NCBI GenBank assembly: GCA_905250025.1
Contig: CAJNOJ010000015.1
Coordinates: 620,001-684,000, forward strand
Length of the DNA stretch: 64,000 nucleotides
From: Adineta ricciae
Taxonomy: Eukaryota; Rotifera; Eurotatoria; Adinetida; Adinetidae
Direction of reading: 5' to 3'
This document shows, piece after piece, positions 1 through 11,774 of the stretch. Every line of letters starts with the position of its first letter. The stretch's first letter is position 1. A program made the translations under genes and the position numbers. Below the pieces are notes generated by a model that saw only the letters and a list, made by a program, of their open reading frames with translations, searched no databases and was not told where the DNA came from.

Positions 1-362
1 GATTGTTGTTTCAGACTATTATTGATACGATTAGCCAATTCGATTGAATCGATAGTTTGTATACAATACAGATTTGGTACACGAGTTAAAACACGACTAA
101 CTTTGTTACTTTGTAGATGACCAACAAGATGCCAGCGTATCTCGGAACACTCGGTGAGAATTACGTTATCGTTTGCTTTGGTTTCTAATTCATCAACATA
201 ATTTTCTCCAAAGTCACGTTGGCCTGCTTTATATAGTTCAATAATATTTTCGACAGGTTTGGTTTTAGAGATTGCTATCAATCGAACAGGCTTTTGATTG
301 GCGGGTGTTGCTTCTCGAATACGTTGAAGAACGGTTTTGAAGTTCTCGACTAGATCGCTCAT
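1..362 (-). CDS. PLPBP: Pyridoxal phosphate homeostasis protein, N-terminal part (runs off the left edge)
   Basis: PLP-binding protein of the YggS/PROSC family, which buffers free pyridoxal 5'-phosphate in cytosol and mitochondria. The reading frame opens at 362 on the minus strand (MSDLVENFKTVLQRI) and stays open to base 1, so about 120 residues are seen and the C-terminal half lies outside. The family's PLP-lysine segment is present near residue 31 (LIAISKTKP), followed by the signature GQRDFGENYVDE and then EIRWHLVGHLQSNKV, all in the expected order for the start of the TIM-barrel fold. No intron is seen in this part. The start codon fits the usual short N-terminus of the family. The gene points away from the ID-like gene, leaving about 1.6 kb between them. 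Confidence 0.9.
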   Translation of the reverse strand, partial: MSDLVENFKTVLQRIREATPANQKPVRLIAISKTKPVENIIELYKAGQRDFGENYVDELETKANDNVILTECSEIRWHLVGHLQSNKVSRVLTRVPNLYCIQTIDSIELANRINNSLKQQ

Positions 363-1978
363 GATTGAACTTTGACTGTGAAATAAATCTGAAAGTAGAG
401 ACACGGATGATTGAGTATGATCCGTATGCTTTTACCACTGATACTTGACGGCGAGAATATCGTCTTTCGTATTTGAAAATATATGTGTATGTTTGCATCT
501 CATTCTTATCTATTTGAAGCTATCTATCGTTTTTCTTTCTTTTCTTTCGTTTATTATTGAATGCTGTCGAGAAGCTATTGCAGGTGCAGTATGCTATGGG
601 CAATTTACATGTTAATGCTTGCACGATGATTCTAATATAAACAAAGAGCAAGAGACCGGTAGCACCTGATGAAATAAAGACAAAAAGAATAAGAGAAAAA
701 AGTAAATTGGTCTTCAATCGAGCATGAAATCTCCCTCCGATTATGAGAAAAAGAGGGCATGAAGAGAAGAAGAGAGAAACAACGATGGAAGGAGACGCTC
801 ATCATCTGTCCCAATGAAATTGTGAAGGAGAAGGAGAAAAAGAGAGAAAAAAGAAAGAAAAAGAAAGCAACGCGATAGCAGCAACAGATAAATCATCCTG
901 TTTACATAGATTTATTCTTTCAATGTACGATACTACGATCCAACATAAACGATAGATCACTTGTAACGATATTAGGTTAGTATTCTGTTTCTTTTATTTT
1001 CAGTTAAACATAAACCAGTATTATCCAAATGCCCATACAGGCCCACACATGTCAGATAGAAAGATGGATACGTTGCACAGTTGCGCGCACACACACACAT
1101 CCCATCTTTTCAATGTCGGAAGCAAAAACAGCAACAGTTAACTCGCACACACACGCGCGCGTATGGTGTCTGCATCGTATCAACTGTCTTCTCCTTCTTC
1201 TCGTCTCCTTTTTTTCATACGCATATATAACTTAGGCGAAAAAAAGCTTATACGGCTGTTCAAAACTTCGTCCTCATCATCGTCATACAACGAAGTATGG
1301 TTACATATTTCGAAAATTTTCAATGCACAGTGTAAGTGTCCATCTGGTCACTAGTTCAGATTCGGATTTGTGTGGGTAAGAAAAAAGCAGAACGTATACA
1401 TATTCATGTTGTCTCAAGAGAATCAAAAGACAACTTATGACCAAATATAGAAACATATGCTATGCAATGAGATAATTTTTAACTCATGTCATGCGCCTGT
1501 GCACATAAACAGATGTCCATTTTCGAGTCATTTAGTAAATATATATGTATACATCTATGTTGAGAAGAAAAACGACACGAGTGATACAGAAAAACAACTT
1601 CTACATTTCGTTTGTTCGTCCCTCCGCACTGTACAAGTAAAGTCCATTCTTCTATTTATCTGTTTTGTCACATTGTAAGACATCGCGATTGAATAGAAAG
1701 ATGATCTTCTATACAAAAGCAAACGTGCTTATAATAAAGAATAATAATAATGATAGATTAGATAGCATATAATGTGTATGTGTTTTCTCTTCTTCTTCTC
1801 TTTTCCGACGATCGACAGACATCCAGATAGAATAGATATACAGCTGGACAAGAAGAAAGACGACGTCGAGAGACACGATTCTATTGAATGTTGTTGTAAC
1901 TTGAGTATGCGATACAAAAATGATCGACAATTTCCTTACTATGTATTTCTTTTTGTCTTTTAGATTAATACTCACAGT
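363..1978. other. Non-coding spacer between PLPBP and the ID-like gene
   Basis: Only short, low-complexity reading frames occur here. The stretch is rich in A/G runs (about 820-870) and has two CA/CG microsatellite-like tracts (about 1086-1103 and 1143-1162). It must hold both divergent promoters. A polypyrimidine tract ending in TTTTAG at about 1963, 16 nt before the ATG at 1979, could be the acceptor of a 5'-UTR intron of the downstream gene. No RNA gene was recognised. Confidence 0.5.
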
Positions 1979-2305
1979 ATGACTTCTTCCCCTAATTTGT
2001 ATAATGATGATAACGAACTGGACGAAGAATTCCAGAAACTAGCATCACTCGTTCCAACGATTCCGAAAAACGAATGTTTAACCGAATTAGAATTTCTCGA
2101 ATTTGTTATTGCGTATATTCAACAACTGCAGCAACTACTCTCTCATGATCAATGGAACGAATGTCTTGCTCATTTGACAACCTCGATGAAAAATTCTTTT
2201 CTTTCATCTTCAACGAATGTGAAACTCTTCATCAAAAATGATAAATATTCGCATCGAAATCCATTATCAACAATTAATCTTGATACGAATATTCCTTATC
2301 ATTAA
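1979..2305 (+). CDS. ID: ID / extramacrochaetae-like HLH protein (no basic region)
   Basis: Single-exon protein of 108 residues. A helix-loop-helix core lies at about residues 13-50: ELDEEFQKLASLVPTIPKN is helix 1 and start of loop, and LEFLEFVIAYIQQLQ is helix 2. The VPTIPKN loop is typical of ID proteins (compare VPTLPQN). There is no cluster of basic residues in front of helix 1, so it should dimerise with bHLH factors and keep them off DNA, which is the ID mode of action. Near the C-terminus NPLSTINLDTNI resembles the TPLTTLNTDI segment of vertebrate ID proteins, a second independent match. Length agrees with the family (about 110-165). A splice acceptor 16 nt upstream suggests a 5'-UTR intron. 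Identity as ID is an inference from these two motifs. Confidence 0.8.
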   Translation: MTSSPNLYNDDNELDEEFQKLASLVPTIPKNECLTELEFLEFVIAYIQQLQQLLSHDQWNECLAHLTTSMKNSFLSSSTNVKLFIKNDKYSHRNPLSTINLDTNIPYH

Positions 2306-2872
2306 TGGAACAGTTGGCAATCTATTAAACTAAACATTATTCGTTCGTATTTCGTTTGCTTCTATGAATTATATGTATCTTATTTTTTTCATCTACAATC
2401 GTCAAACTTCATAGAATGAAGACTTATCGAAATAATGTTCAATTTCTACACATGTATCTCTTTTCATTATCGATCGAAACCGAAATGATAAGAAATTCTT
2501 CGTGCGTTTGTGTTTGCTTATGAAATAAAATGATATTCATCAGTTTGAAAACGAAACTAACATACCTGAGTGAAATCAAATTAGTTCACTGCCGGAACTA
2601 ACAGGAGCTAGGAATTTTCTATTTGAAGTAAAACATTTCAGTTAATCATACTGTCAATAACATCGAATACGATCACATTGAGAACATATTTATATATGCA
2701 ATAAACACTATTCGTTTTTTTACATTAGCAAACGAGAAAATAACAGAAGCGACATCTATAAGACAATGTCCAACCATTCAGATGTTATTACTAAGGCCAA
2801 TCTTTACCATCGCATAGCCATGTTTTAATCTCCAGGATAGTAGTTCTTAAAGATCATATCATCAAGATCACT
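2306..2872. other. Spacer, 3' UTR of the ID-like gene and promoter of MKS1
   Basis: About 570 nt of AT-rich sequence without a credible reading frame. Candidate AATAAA signals for the upstream gene occur at about 2524 and 2700. No other structure was recognised. Confidence 0.5.
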
Positions 2873-5586
2873 ATGTCCAATTCAGTTGATAATGATATAA
2901 TCTCTGCTATTTATCGTTCTCACGATCCAATAAACAATTTCAAGATTAGGTAAAGGAAAAGATGGATGGGATTCTTACTTTGAGGATGTGAATTTAATGG
3001 ATTTTGATTTAGAGTTAAATTAGAACGATTAACATCCAATGCGTTATTACCCAGTCTACATCGATTAAAAATCGAAGATGATTTGTCACGTTTACTTGGC
3101 GATGATGGTAAAAAGCTGGAAAAAGCGAAAGCCAGTCGGACAGAAACGGCTCAAGCATTGAATGAAACGAAAAGATCCGAATACGAAGAAGCTGTCATTG
3201 GTTGGCAACAGAAACTATTCAGTCGGGTATGGATGTTCTTCGTCTTATGCTTTCTTCTTTGAAAAACCTAAAGTTTTTCTTCGTGTGATGTTAGTTCGAA
3301 TTCGATACATATGGTAAAGGTGTTGGCGAAGGAAGTACTGCATTGGAACGAAAGTATTATGATGATATACAAAAGATGAAGTAAATAATGATGTGACTAT
3401 GAAGAACATGCATGAATTCTGTTTTTAGAGCGAATCACAAACAACCTGGCCGTATTTTCACTTACATCGAAGGCGATCCTCACTGTTTTGCCAATGATGT
3501 AATTATTCTCCATTTCTTATGTAAATTTCTAATTTTTTATTACAATTTAGTTGGAATATTTCGTTACTGATTCACCAAACGATGACCCAAGTCAACTAGC
3601 ATTGGCAGTAGATAATCTTCGTACGTATTTCTAAACTATAAAGCACTACTAACATCTATTTTTTGTTTTTTTTTGTAGGACGACGTGGAACCAATCGATC
3701 ACGTTTACAAAAAAACAATCTGATTAATGAAAAACCAACACCTTCCGAACTTCGCGAAGAGCATTATGCTACTGTCCCACATCAAACGATGTACATCATG
3801 GCAGATTTAAGTGACCGAATCGAAGGCGCATCAGCACAACTCGTTGTGATACCTCAGCCACCAAACGAACATGTTCTATGTACGATTCGTGTTTATTCCA
3901 ACGGCACACTTATCTTAGAACCTGATTTTAACAATGGTAAAATGGCATATATTGTTGAAACGGGGAATGTAAATAATGAAGTCTATCATTATTATTTGGA
4001 ACATGGCTCTACACCGATCAATATGGAAGATTTGATCAAAGAACGCAAATTATTTCGTGAAGTTTGCTTACGACAACAAACTCATCTTGCGCAAATTGTT
4101 GGTAATGAATTCGATTCGGTAAATTTTCTCTCCGAACTGTTTACGAGACTACCTCTACGGTTTTTTCGTTTAGCCACCACCAGCTGTGCTGAAATTGAAT
4201 GTTTTTGGAGAAATTGTTAGTGGCAAAAATTTTGAGTATGACGATATTTACGTTTATTACTGTTTGGATTTGCCCGATAGTAAGTTCAGACAATTTTCTC
4301 AGCCGTTAAAGGTATCGCATGGTTTTAGATTGGTATGCTGAACCAACAATGATATTCTCAGGTTATACTCATACAGCAAGTGCAACGAAATCAACCAAAC
4401 ATGTAAGAAACACGACGAAAGAAGAGAATAAACTATGTTCTATTTAGAATTGACTTAGATATAAGTCTAATGAAAAAGAGTAATTGAAAAGCAAAGCTCG
4501 CTGATGTTTATAAGTGAATCGAAGCCTTAGTCTATTATTATCGCTGCGTGATTTTGATGCAGCGAATTCATTCATAAGATGTACTTTGATTCGCTAGTAG
4601 TAATGCGCTGTTTAGCTTTTGAAAAACACGGTGATTTTCATTATAGGATGATGTAGTGTATTATGCACATCCATTTGAATTCGAGCTTTGGTATAAACCG
4701 TCGCCGGGTTCAGCTGACCATGGTTCGTATGTTATATTCAATTTGTGCTTTGAATATTCGTTCTTTTTTTCATATAGAACTTCCTCGCATGCCGAAGATT
4801 TTCTTTCAAGTGGCTTCACAAGATTCGTGGAGTCGCCATCGAACCGAAGGATACACATATATAGACATTCCTAGTTTACCAGGTACGTTATCAAGTGATA
4901 GCTATTCATGACAGAGGAAGTTTCTTTCTTTTTAGGATTTTATGACGAGGAGGTCAGATGTTGGCGACCACGTGGAGATTCGATATTTAACGAACTTCGA
5001 CGGTTTTACATAGGTGGATCAAATGAATTAGAAGATATTAGTTACGTATCAATTCCGAAACAGTTTGAGAGTGAAAAGGTATAGAATAAGCATTTCTTCA
5101 TATAAATTCCAGATGATCTACCTAGTTTTGTATAGAGCAACACTCCATTGAGTCGATATGGCTTTCGTACGGTAACAACGGGATCGTTGAATGTTCGCTT
5201 GAACGTTGTTTTTCAATCACAGTACGTTCTTTTTTCACACAAACTGAATGATTCGAATCTGGTTATGCTTTGTTAGAAGTATTGCTGTTGAACATGCCAA
5301 ACATCGCACGGCGTATGCCGCAAATCGTTATGGGTATGGAATGTCGAAGGAAATAAAATAAGCACTTTTCACGCGATTCTATTCTTTAGATTTGATGCGT
5401 TCATGTCCAATATCAACAGTGTTATTGGTACGTATTCGATCAGAATAAACGAATTAGTACGATATGACAAAGGAAATTATTCTTTGTTTACCTTTAGATG
5501 CATTCCAACAAGCGAAAAAACGTGCACTAGAAGTCCGAGAATCAACATTACAATTATTGACGCCGAAAGCACCTGCATTCGAATAA
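2873..5586 (+). CDS. MKS1: Meckel syndrome type 1 protein (B9 domain, ciliary transition zone)
   Basis: Fifteen exons joined by short GT-AG introns: 2873-2949, 3013-3226, 3295-3380, 3429-3498, 3551-3620, 3679-4118, 4175-4279, 4329-4402, 4647-4722, 4778-4882, 4936-5078, 5136-5221, 5277-5333, 5390-5427, 5498-5586. The product follows MKS1 from end to end: N-terminal AIYRSHDPINNFKIRVKLER, then VIGWQQKLFSRFEFDTY, HQTMYIMADL, and the B9 domain in the second half (GEIVSGKNFEYDDIYVYYC ... FYIGGSNELEDISYV). MKS1 works with the B9D1/B9D2 proteins in the transition-zone complex that gates the cilium. TRAP1 starts 225 nt downstream on the same strand. The most distinctive blocks are all present; nothing looks truncated. 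Confidence 0.93.
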
Positions 5587-5811
5587 TTCAGTAGTAAATT
5601 TGAATTGTTAGTCAGATGACTCTATTCATACTAAATGACAACAAACAATGCCGTCCACAATGAACTTTTTCTTTTCTATGTTTATGCTATAGTATTGTGT
5701 TTTACTAATCTACAATTAATCTTCGTTTATTTGTATCGAAAACAATTTACATTATAATGTATAAGGGAATGAATATTTCTTTGTTTTTTTTTGTAGATTT
5801 GAAAGTAAACA

Positions 5812-8647
5812 ATGCATCTTCGATCGATTGTTCGACATCGAACTGTCTTGTCAACATCTTTGCGGATCTTGCAAAGTTATACACCAACTGTTGCGAGTAT
5901 GTTCAGACATCCTAATCTCCTAATATCGAAAACGAACATTTAGATCAAGCGCATTATCATCAACGGATTTTGCCAAAACCGATTACTCGTACATCTATAC
6001 CAATTCGACGTTACTTGGCGACGAATGCTGAACAAGCGACAGCCGAATCGGTACCGCGTAAGTTCAGTTGGGATACGGATTGTGAAAAAAGTGTCTTATT
6101 GCTTTGATTAGGTGTGGAAAAGCATCAGTTTCAAGCAGAAACTCAACAATTGCTGCATATTGTTGCCAAGTCGCTCTATTCCGATAAAGAAATTTTCATT
6201 CGTGAATTGATTTCCAACGCAAATGATGCTTTGGAAAAACTACGTTACGTGCAACTCTCGGCCGGTGGCGAACAAGTTGGAGACGATAAACGAGAAATTT
6301 ATCTCTATGTTGATGATATCAATAAAACAATAACAATCAAGGTTCGTTCGTCGAAAGAGATTGTGATGTTGAAAAGAACGTTTTCTTTTCAGGATACCGG
6401 TATTGGTATGACAAAGAAAGAAGCAATTGATAACTTAGGTACCATTGCTCGGTCTGGTTCAAAATTGTTCATAGAAGAACTAAAAAAGGACAAGACTAAT
6501 ACCGACGATGGAAAAATTATTGGTCAATTTGGTGTTGGCTTTTATTCAGCATTTATGGTAGATTGATTTGAATCTTTTCCTGTTTAAAATTTATGGATTA
6601 CATCTTTTGATTTAGGTATCGAATTCCGTTGAAGTCGTAACTCGTTCGTATAAAAAAGATGAACCAGGTTATCGATGGACATCCGATGGGTATGTTTGGA
6701 AATTCTTAAGAACTCAGTTGAGAATATTTGTTTTAAAGATCGGGTTCGTATGAAATCGAAACATTACTCGACGATGTTGAACGGGGAACAAGCATTCGCT
6801 GCCATTTACGAGATGATTGTGCAGAGTTTAGTAAAGAAGAAACAGTGAAACGTAAGAAACGATAATTAGATTTCACTCATTCTTATTTTCTTAATTGGCA
6901 GAAATCGTGAAGAAGTATAGTAATTTCGTTTCGGCACCCATTTATATCAACGATGTTCGTGTCAACAATCTCCGTGTAAATATTTTCCGTTTTGATCTGC
7001 CACTTTTGATTACCTAATATCTATTCGGTAGGCTTTATGGATGGAAGATGCCAAGTCGATCAAAGAAGATGAGCATACTGAATTCTATCGATTCGTTTCC
7101 GGTCAATATGATAAACCACGTTACACATTGCAATACAAAATCGATGTTCCAATCAATTTGCGAGCACTGATCTACATACCGCAATACAAACCGAGTATGT
7201 TTATAGTCGAGCGAAGATTTCGATTGCAATTGGTTTTGTTTTTCAACAGATATATTCGATGTGACTCAGGAAAGTGATGTCGGTGTTGCTTTATACAGTC
7301 GAAAAGTTTTGATTCAGCCGAAAGCGAATCAACTCTTACCGCGATGGCTCCGATTTGTCAAAGGTAAATCAAACCCACGATAACATTTCCTAAGATTCAT
7401 CTGTTTACTGCTTAGGTGTTGTGGACAGCGAAGACATCCCATTGAATTTAAGTCGAGAACTGTTACAAGACAGTAATCTGATTCGGTTAGTTTGATTGAT
7501 TTTACGATATATACTCGAAGATGAGATAAATTTGTCTTCTAGGAAGATTCGTTTATTGTTATCTCAACGAATCATTCGATTTCTTCAAGAACAATCGAAG
7601 AAAGATAAAGCTAAATACCAAGAATTTTACGAAGATTACAAGTTATTCTTTAAAGAAGGCATTGTTCGAACAGCTGATCAAGGCGAGAAAGAAGACATCG
7701 CCAAACTGTTACGTTTTGATTCATCACGTGAAGAACAAGGCAATTTAATCAGTCTCGAAGAATATATCGATCGTATGGTACCCGAACAAAAACATATTTA
7801 CTACTTAGCTGGACCGTCAAGAGAATTGTGCGAAAATTCACCGTATTACGAAGCAATTCGACAAAAAGGCTATGAAGTTTTGTTTGTTTACGAATCGCAT
7901 GATGAAGTTTTATTAATGCAATTGGCAGAATTCGATAAGAAGAAATTAAAATCTGTCGAATCTGAATTGGAAACTGATACGAAAAAAGATGATACAATCC
8001 TTGAAGGAGGTAAGATCGATTATCCATGTCATTGAAGGTGATTCGATACGACATATAAATTTAACCTTCAAGCATCTCAAACACCAATTCAACATACTTT
8101 TTTTCGAATAACAATTTTTGTTTAGATGCTCGTAGTCTATCTCAAGATGAAGCCAATCAATTGAAACAATGGATTCTCAAACAATTCGGTGACAAGATTA
8201 AGAATGTTAAAGTAATTTGTTTTCAATGGTTCAAATAATTGTACATGAATGTAATTATTCTTTTTGAAAGATCAATACCAAACTTGATCAACACCCATGC
8301 ATCATTACTACGAATGAAATGGGCGCTGTTCGTCATTTCTTGAAGACGAATTTACTTCAACGCAATAAACAACAGGAAATCTATAAAGTTCTTCAGCTTA
8401 ATTTTGATATCAATCCGAAACATACTCTCATCAAGAAACTCTACACGATCCAAAAGTCCAACAATACCGAATTAGCCAATATGCTTTGCCAACAAGTAGT
8501 TTATTCGATGAAATCCTTTTAAGTATAACTCTTTGTCTGTTCTAGTTGATTGACAATGCAATGGTCACCGCCGGTCTTGTGGAAGATTCCCGTTTAGTTC
8601 TAACTGGTTTAAATAAACTATTAGAAAAAGTTTTGGAGAAATATTAA
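5812..8647 (+). CDS. TRAP1: TRAP1, mitochondrial HSP90-family chaperone
   Basis: Multi-exon gene; first exons 5812-5896, 5944-6057, 6112-6342, 6393-6557, 6616-6689, 6739-6851, 6902-6975, 7032-7194, then from 7250 onward to the stop at 8645-8647. The N-terminus ([20 protein letters not shown]) is rich in Arg and Ser without acids, as expected of a mitochondrial import sequence. The HSP90 ATPase signature follows: [20 protein letters not shown], then [19 protein letters not shown] and [11 protein letters not shown]. Middle-domain blocks ([29 protein letters not shown]) and the C-terminal dimerisation domain are complete. It ends in LEKY without the cytosolic MEEVD tail, which fits TRAP1 rather than cytosolic HSP90. 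It is an ATP-dependent chaperone of the mitochondrial matrix. Confidence 0.95.
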
Positions 8648-8817
8648 CCAACGAAGATAATAAAAAAAAAGATCAAAATCGTGTGTTTTTGTATCTTTTG
8701 TTCTCAAATAAATAAAAAGAAAGAAAGTAAATTAAACAATCCTATCAGACAAATGTTTCTTTTTTCGGAAAGACATCAAACAGAGTAGAAAAAAAAGAAG
8801 GAAAAACATTCGTTTGT

Positions 8818-10136
8818 TCATGAAGCTTTGTCATTTCGATGTATAGTTTCATCCCAGCTAAATGAAAGTAACTCAACACGTGTTGGAAATTTATGCTTTT
8901 GCATCGTGAGTATCCGACGCCAAATTTCACGCATATTATTCATCGATCCAGGCTAGAAACAAAACCGAATTAGGTATGGATCGTTTCTCTCGAGCAATCT
9001 CATCTTACGAAATGTCCAAACATGATCGTATAGAACGACTTCGATGACATAAAGCGCGTGTGTGCTAATTGTTGAGGTATTGTATAGAGCGAACCAAGTT
9101 GAGCATAGGTGACATTCGCAGCAGTGGCGACAGCGCCGGTTATATAATAATCGTCAACCCAAAAGAACGGTACATAAAGACTGGCGTTGTACCTAATGAG
9201 AAAATGGAGTCTTTAGCGAACGAATTCAAACAAATTAAATTACATTTTCGCTGGCATATCTCCGGTGAGTATAAAGGCTGAAAAGAAGGAAAAGAAACGT
9301 GCTATTTTTCTATGAAAATAGAGAATTAATTATAAGTCGGCAAACTTCCTTCGAGATTTTGTCGAGAGAACATTCGTACGTACCTGAACCACTACAATAA
9401 GGTGGAAATTTATCCAATGGAAAATCTTCTCGACTCAAATACCATTTTGATTTACTGAAGCAACAAATGTTACGGTTTGTTTTGATTGATATGCCGATTC
9501 TTACCTATCTCGCATAACGCCCATTGCTTGCCATAATAAACAAAGTATCGTGCTATGTTTATTTGGATTATGTTTGTCGAGAAATTTCAGATGATTGATC
9601 AATGTAAATGTGTTGACAACAATATCATCGTCAACCTTTAAAACATATTTCGTTTGTGGACAATATGTGGAAATCCATTTCAAAGCCATAACTCCTTTGT
9701 AGGACAGATTTTTATAGGCATCAATAAAATCCTCTTGAACGATATCTTGATAGATTTCATTTTCATATTCAATAGCTTTCATAATACTCTTGTCGAGAGT
9801 TTGTCCGATCATGAAGACGAGACGTAGATCGGGAAATAATGTTCGTGTCGACCATGTTTCACGTATGACCATCCGACGTTGGTAATTCGTTGGACCCGAA
9901 TGGACGTAAACTAAGAGATAAACAGATGAATTACTATTATCACACACAGAATGTCCTGGATTAAGTATATAGGAGAAATTGTGTGGATTAACGATATGAT
10001 CGCGTGGATGATAAGGATTAATTACAGGTGCCGGCGTTGATCCTGGCTTCGATGTGACATTTTCCTGTTTATTTGAGCTGGTCGATGAGTTAATTTGACG
10101 AGATAGAAGTAGAAGTAATATATAATAGTATTGCAT
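8818..10136 (-). CDS. Beta-1,3-galactosyltransferase-like glycosyltransferase (GT31)
   Basis: Five exons on the minus strand: 10136-9505, 9454-9384, 9277-9244, 9192-9009, 8952-8818; together 1056 nt, 351 residues. A hydrophobic N-terminal stretch (YYYILLLLL) suits a type II Golgi membrane anchor. GT31 motifs in order: MVIRETW, YKNLSYKGVMALKW, the metal-binding acidic triad VLKVDDDIVVN, SKWYLSREDFP, FPPYCSGSAFILTG, and FWVDDYYITG. It should transfer galactose (or GlcNAc/GalNAc) from a UDP-sugar to a glycan in the Golgi; acceptor specificity cannot be read from the sequence. The exons at 9277-9244 (34 nt) and 9454-9384 (71 nt) are very small. It is convergent with TRAP1, with only about 170 nt between the stop codons. 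Confidence 0.88.
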
Positions 10137-11774
10137 GTGTTATTCGATCTAAAACAGAGATAGAAATATGTTATTAGCGATCGGGCTTGTCATTTTTTTT
10201 TCAATGCTTTGAGTTCCCACATGCTACCCGACACCAGTCGAATTGTGTATGACCGATTTTTCATTCAAGTGGAAAATTTCTCTCACTGCATGTCTGATCG
10301 TGGTTTTTTTTGTTCTTAGTTTTTCATCATCTGGTTAGCTCGAAGAAGCTGACAGATAGACATCTATCTTTCGTCATTATTCTATTAAGAATGGACGAGT
10401 AGCGAGAAGAAAAAAAAAATGCACAGAGAACACAACGCATGGAAAAAGAAGAAAAGATCTGCTCCCATATCAAAAAAGATTTTGCTCTCGATTTCTCTTT
10501 CTCTTGCACGTCAAATCTTTTCTTTTCATCGCACATTCAATAGTCTAATGTGTGCACTTATTTCTTTCGTTGTTATTATTACCTTTTATGTTCTCTGTGT
10601 TGTCATAAAATTAAAAGAGGAAAGAATGAAAGAAAAAAGGTCCAGATAGAACAGAAAGTTATTTCATTTCTGTTGCCGGCATCTATTAGTGTATATAGAA
10701 GTGTGTATTTGTATACGAATACGTAAGCATTTATTTGTTGTGAGGCCTTTTTCTTCTTCCCACCATACATCGAGCAGCAACGTAGAGGTGTTAATGTTTA
10801 AAAGATAAAAACGTTGAAAGAAGTACTGCAGAAATGGATACACATTCCGAATCGCAAAGAAGAGTCAATAGTGGGAGTAGACGGAAACTATCATGTTCAA
10901 ACTGATCGGATAGGCATTATTAAGGGAAAAAAATTGAGTCAGGAAATGGAATCTTTCGAGCATAGTTGAGATCTAAGTTGCTTGTTCCCTGATGACGAGC
11001 GAAAGAAAAGCATTAACTGGAAACTTATGTATATGGACGAACGACATTGATAGTATATACCCGTACCGTTCTCGCCTCCACCTCCTTTCTTTTCTAGTTC
11101 TTTTCTTAGCAGCTGGCGAAATAATATGAAATGCTTGTTGTTATTATTATCTCTCGATAGAGAGAGAGAGAGAGGGAGAAAAAGAAGAAGATGTCTTGCT
11201 ATTCTTATGCTGTTATATATCCAGAAGAAAAACAACGACGGATGTCGATCTCTTATTGTTTTGTTCTTGGCATCTACGGAGAAAAACTATTATTTGATCA
11301 GTCATGGAAATGAGAGAAAGAAAAACTTCAGAATAGAGTTATGCAAAGGAAGATTTCCTTTTCTTTCATATATACATATACTCGATCGAATGACATGCAC
11401 AATTAGGTGTACCGGTGATGCTGCTTGCATAATAATTTCGGCACTGAAACGTTTTTTTTGTACGCAAATGATTTCTCAATTAGTTTCTACTGAGAAGATA
11501 ACAAATTATATGTAAATATTGAGTCTTCGATAATGAAAAAGTGTTTAAAGTGTGTTGTCAATCATTTAATGGCAAAGAAGAATAGTGAAAACGAACGATG
11601 TGGATCAGGATGAAGGTTAGATATCACACTCATGCTCAAACTGTTGTCATATTATATCAACAATGATGATAAAAGGCAAAAAAAGAGAGAAGACTTTCAT
11701 AACATACTACTAACTGATTTTGTTTGCATATCTCCAACGTTCATTTGTACACATACGTCATTATACATCGAACG
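10137..11774. other. Non-coding spacer with purine/pyrimidine-rich tracts
   Basis: Divergent intergenic region between the galactosyltransferase and the fibulin-like gene. Open frames here are short, low in complexity and match nothing I recognise. There are A-rich and GA-rich tracts, including a GAGAGA run at about 11158-11176. Promoters for both neighbours are expected. No RNA gene was seen. Confidence 0.45.
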
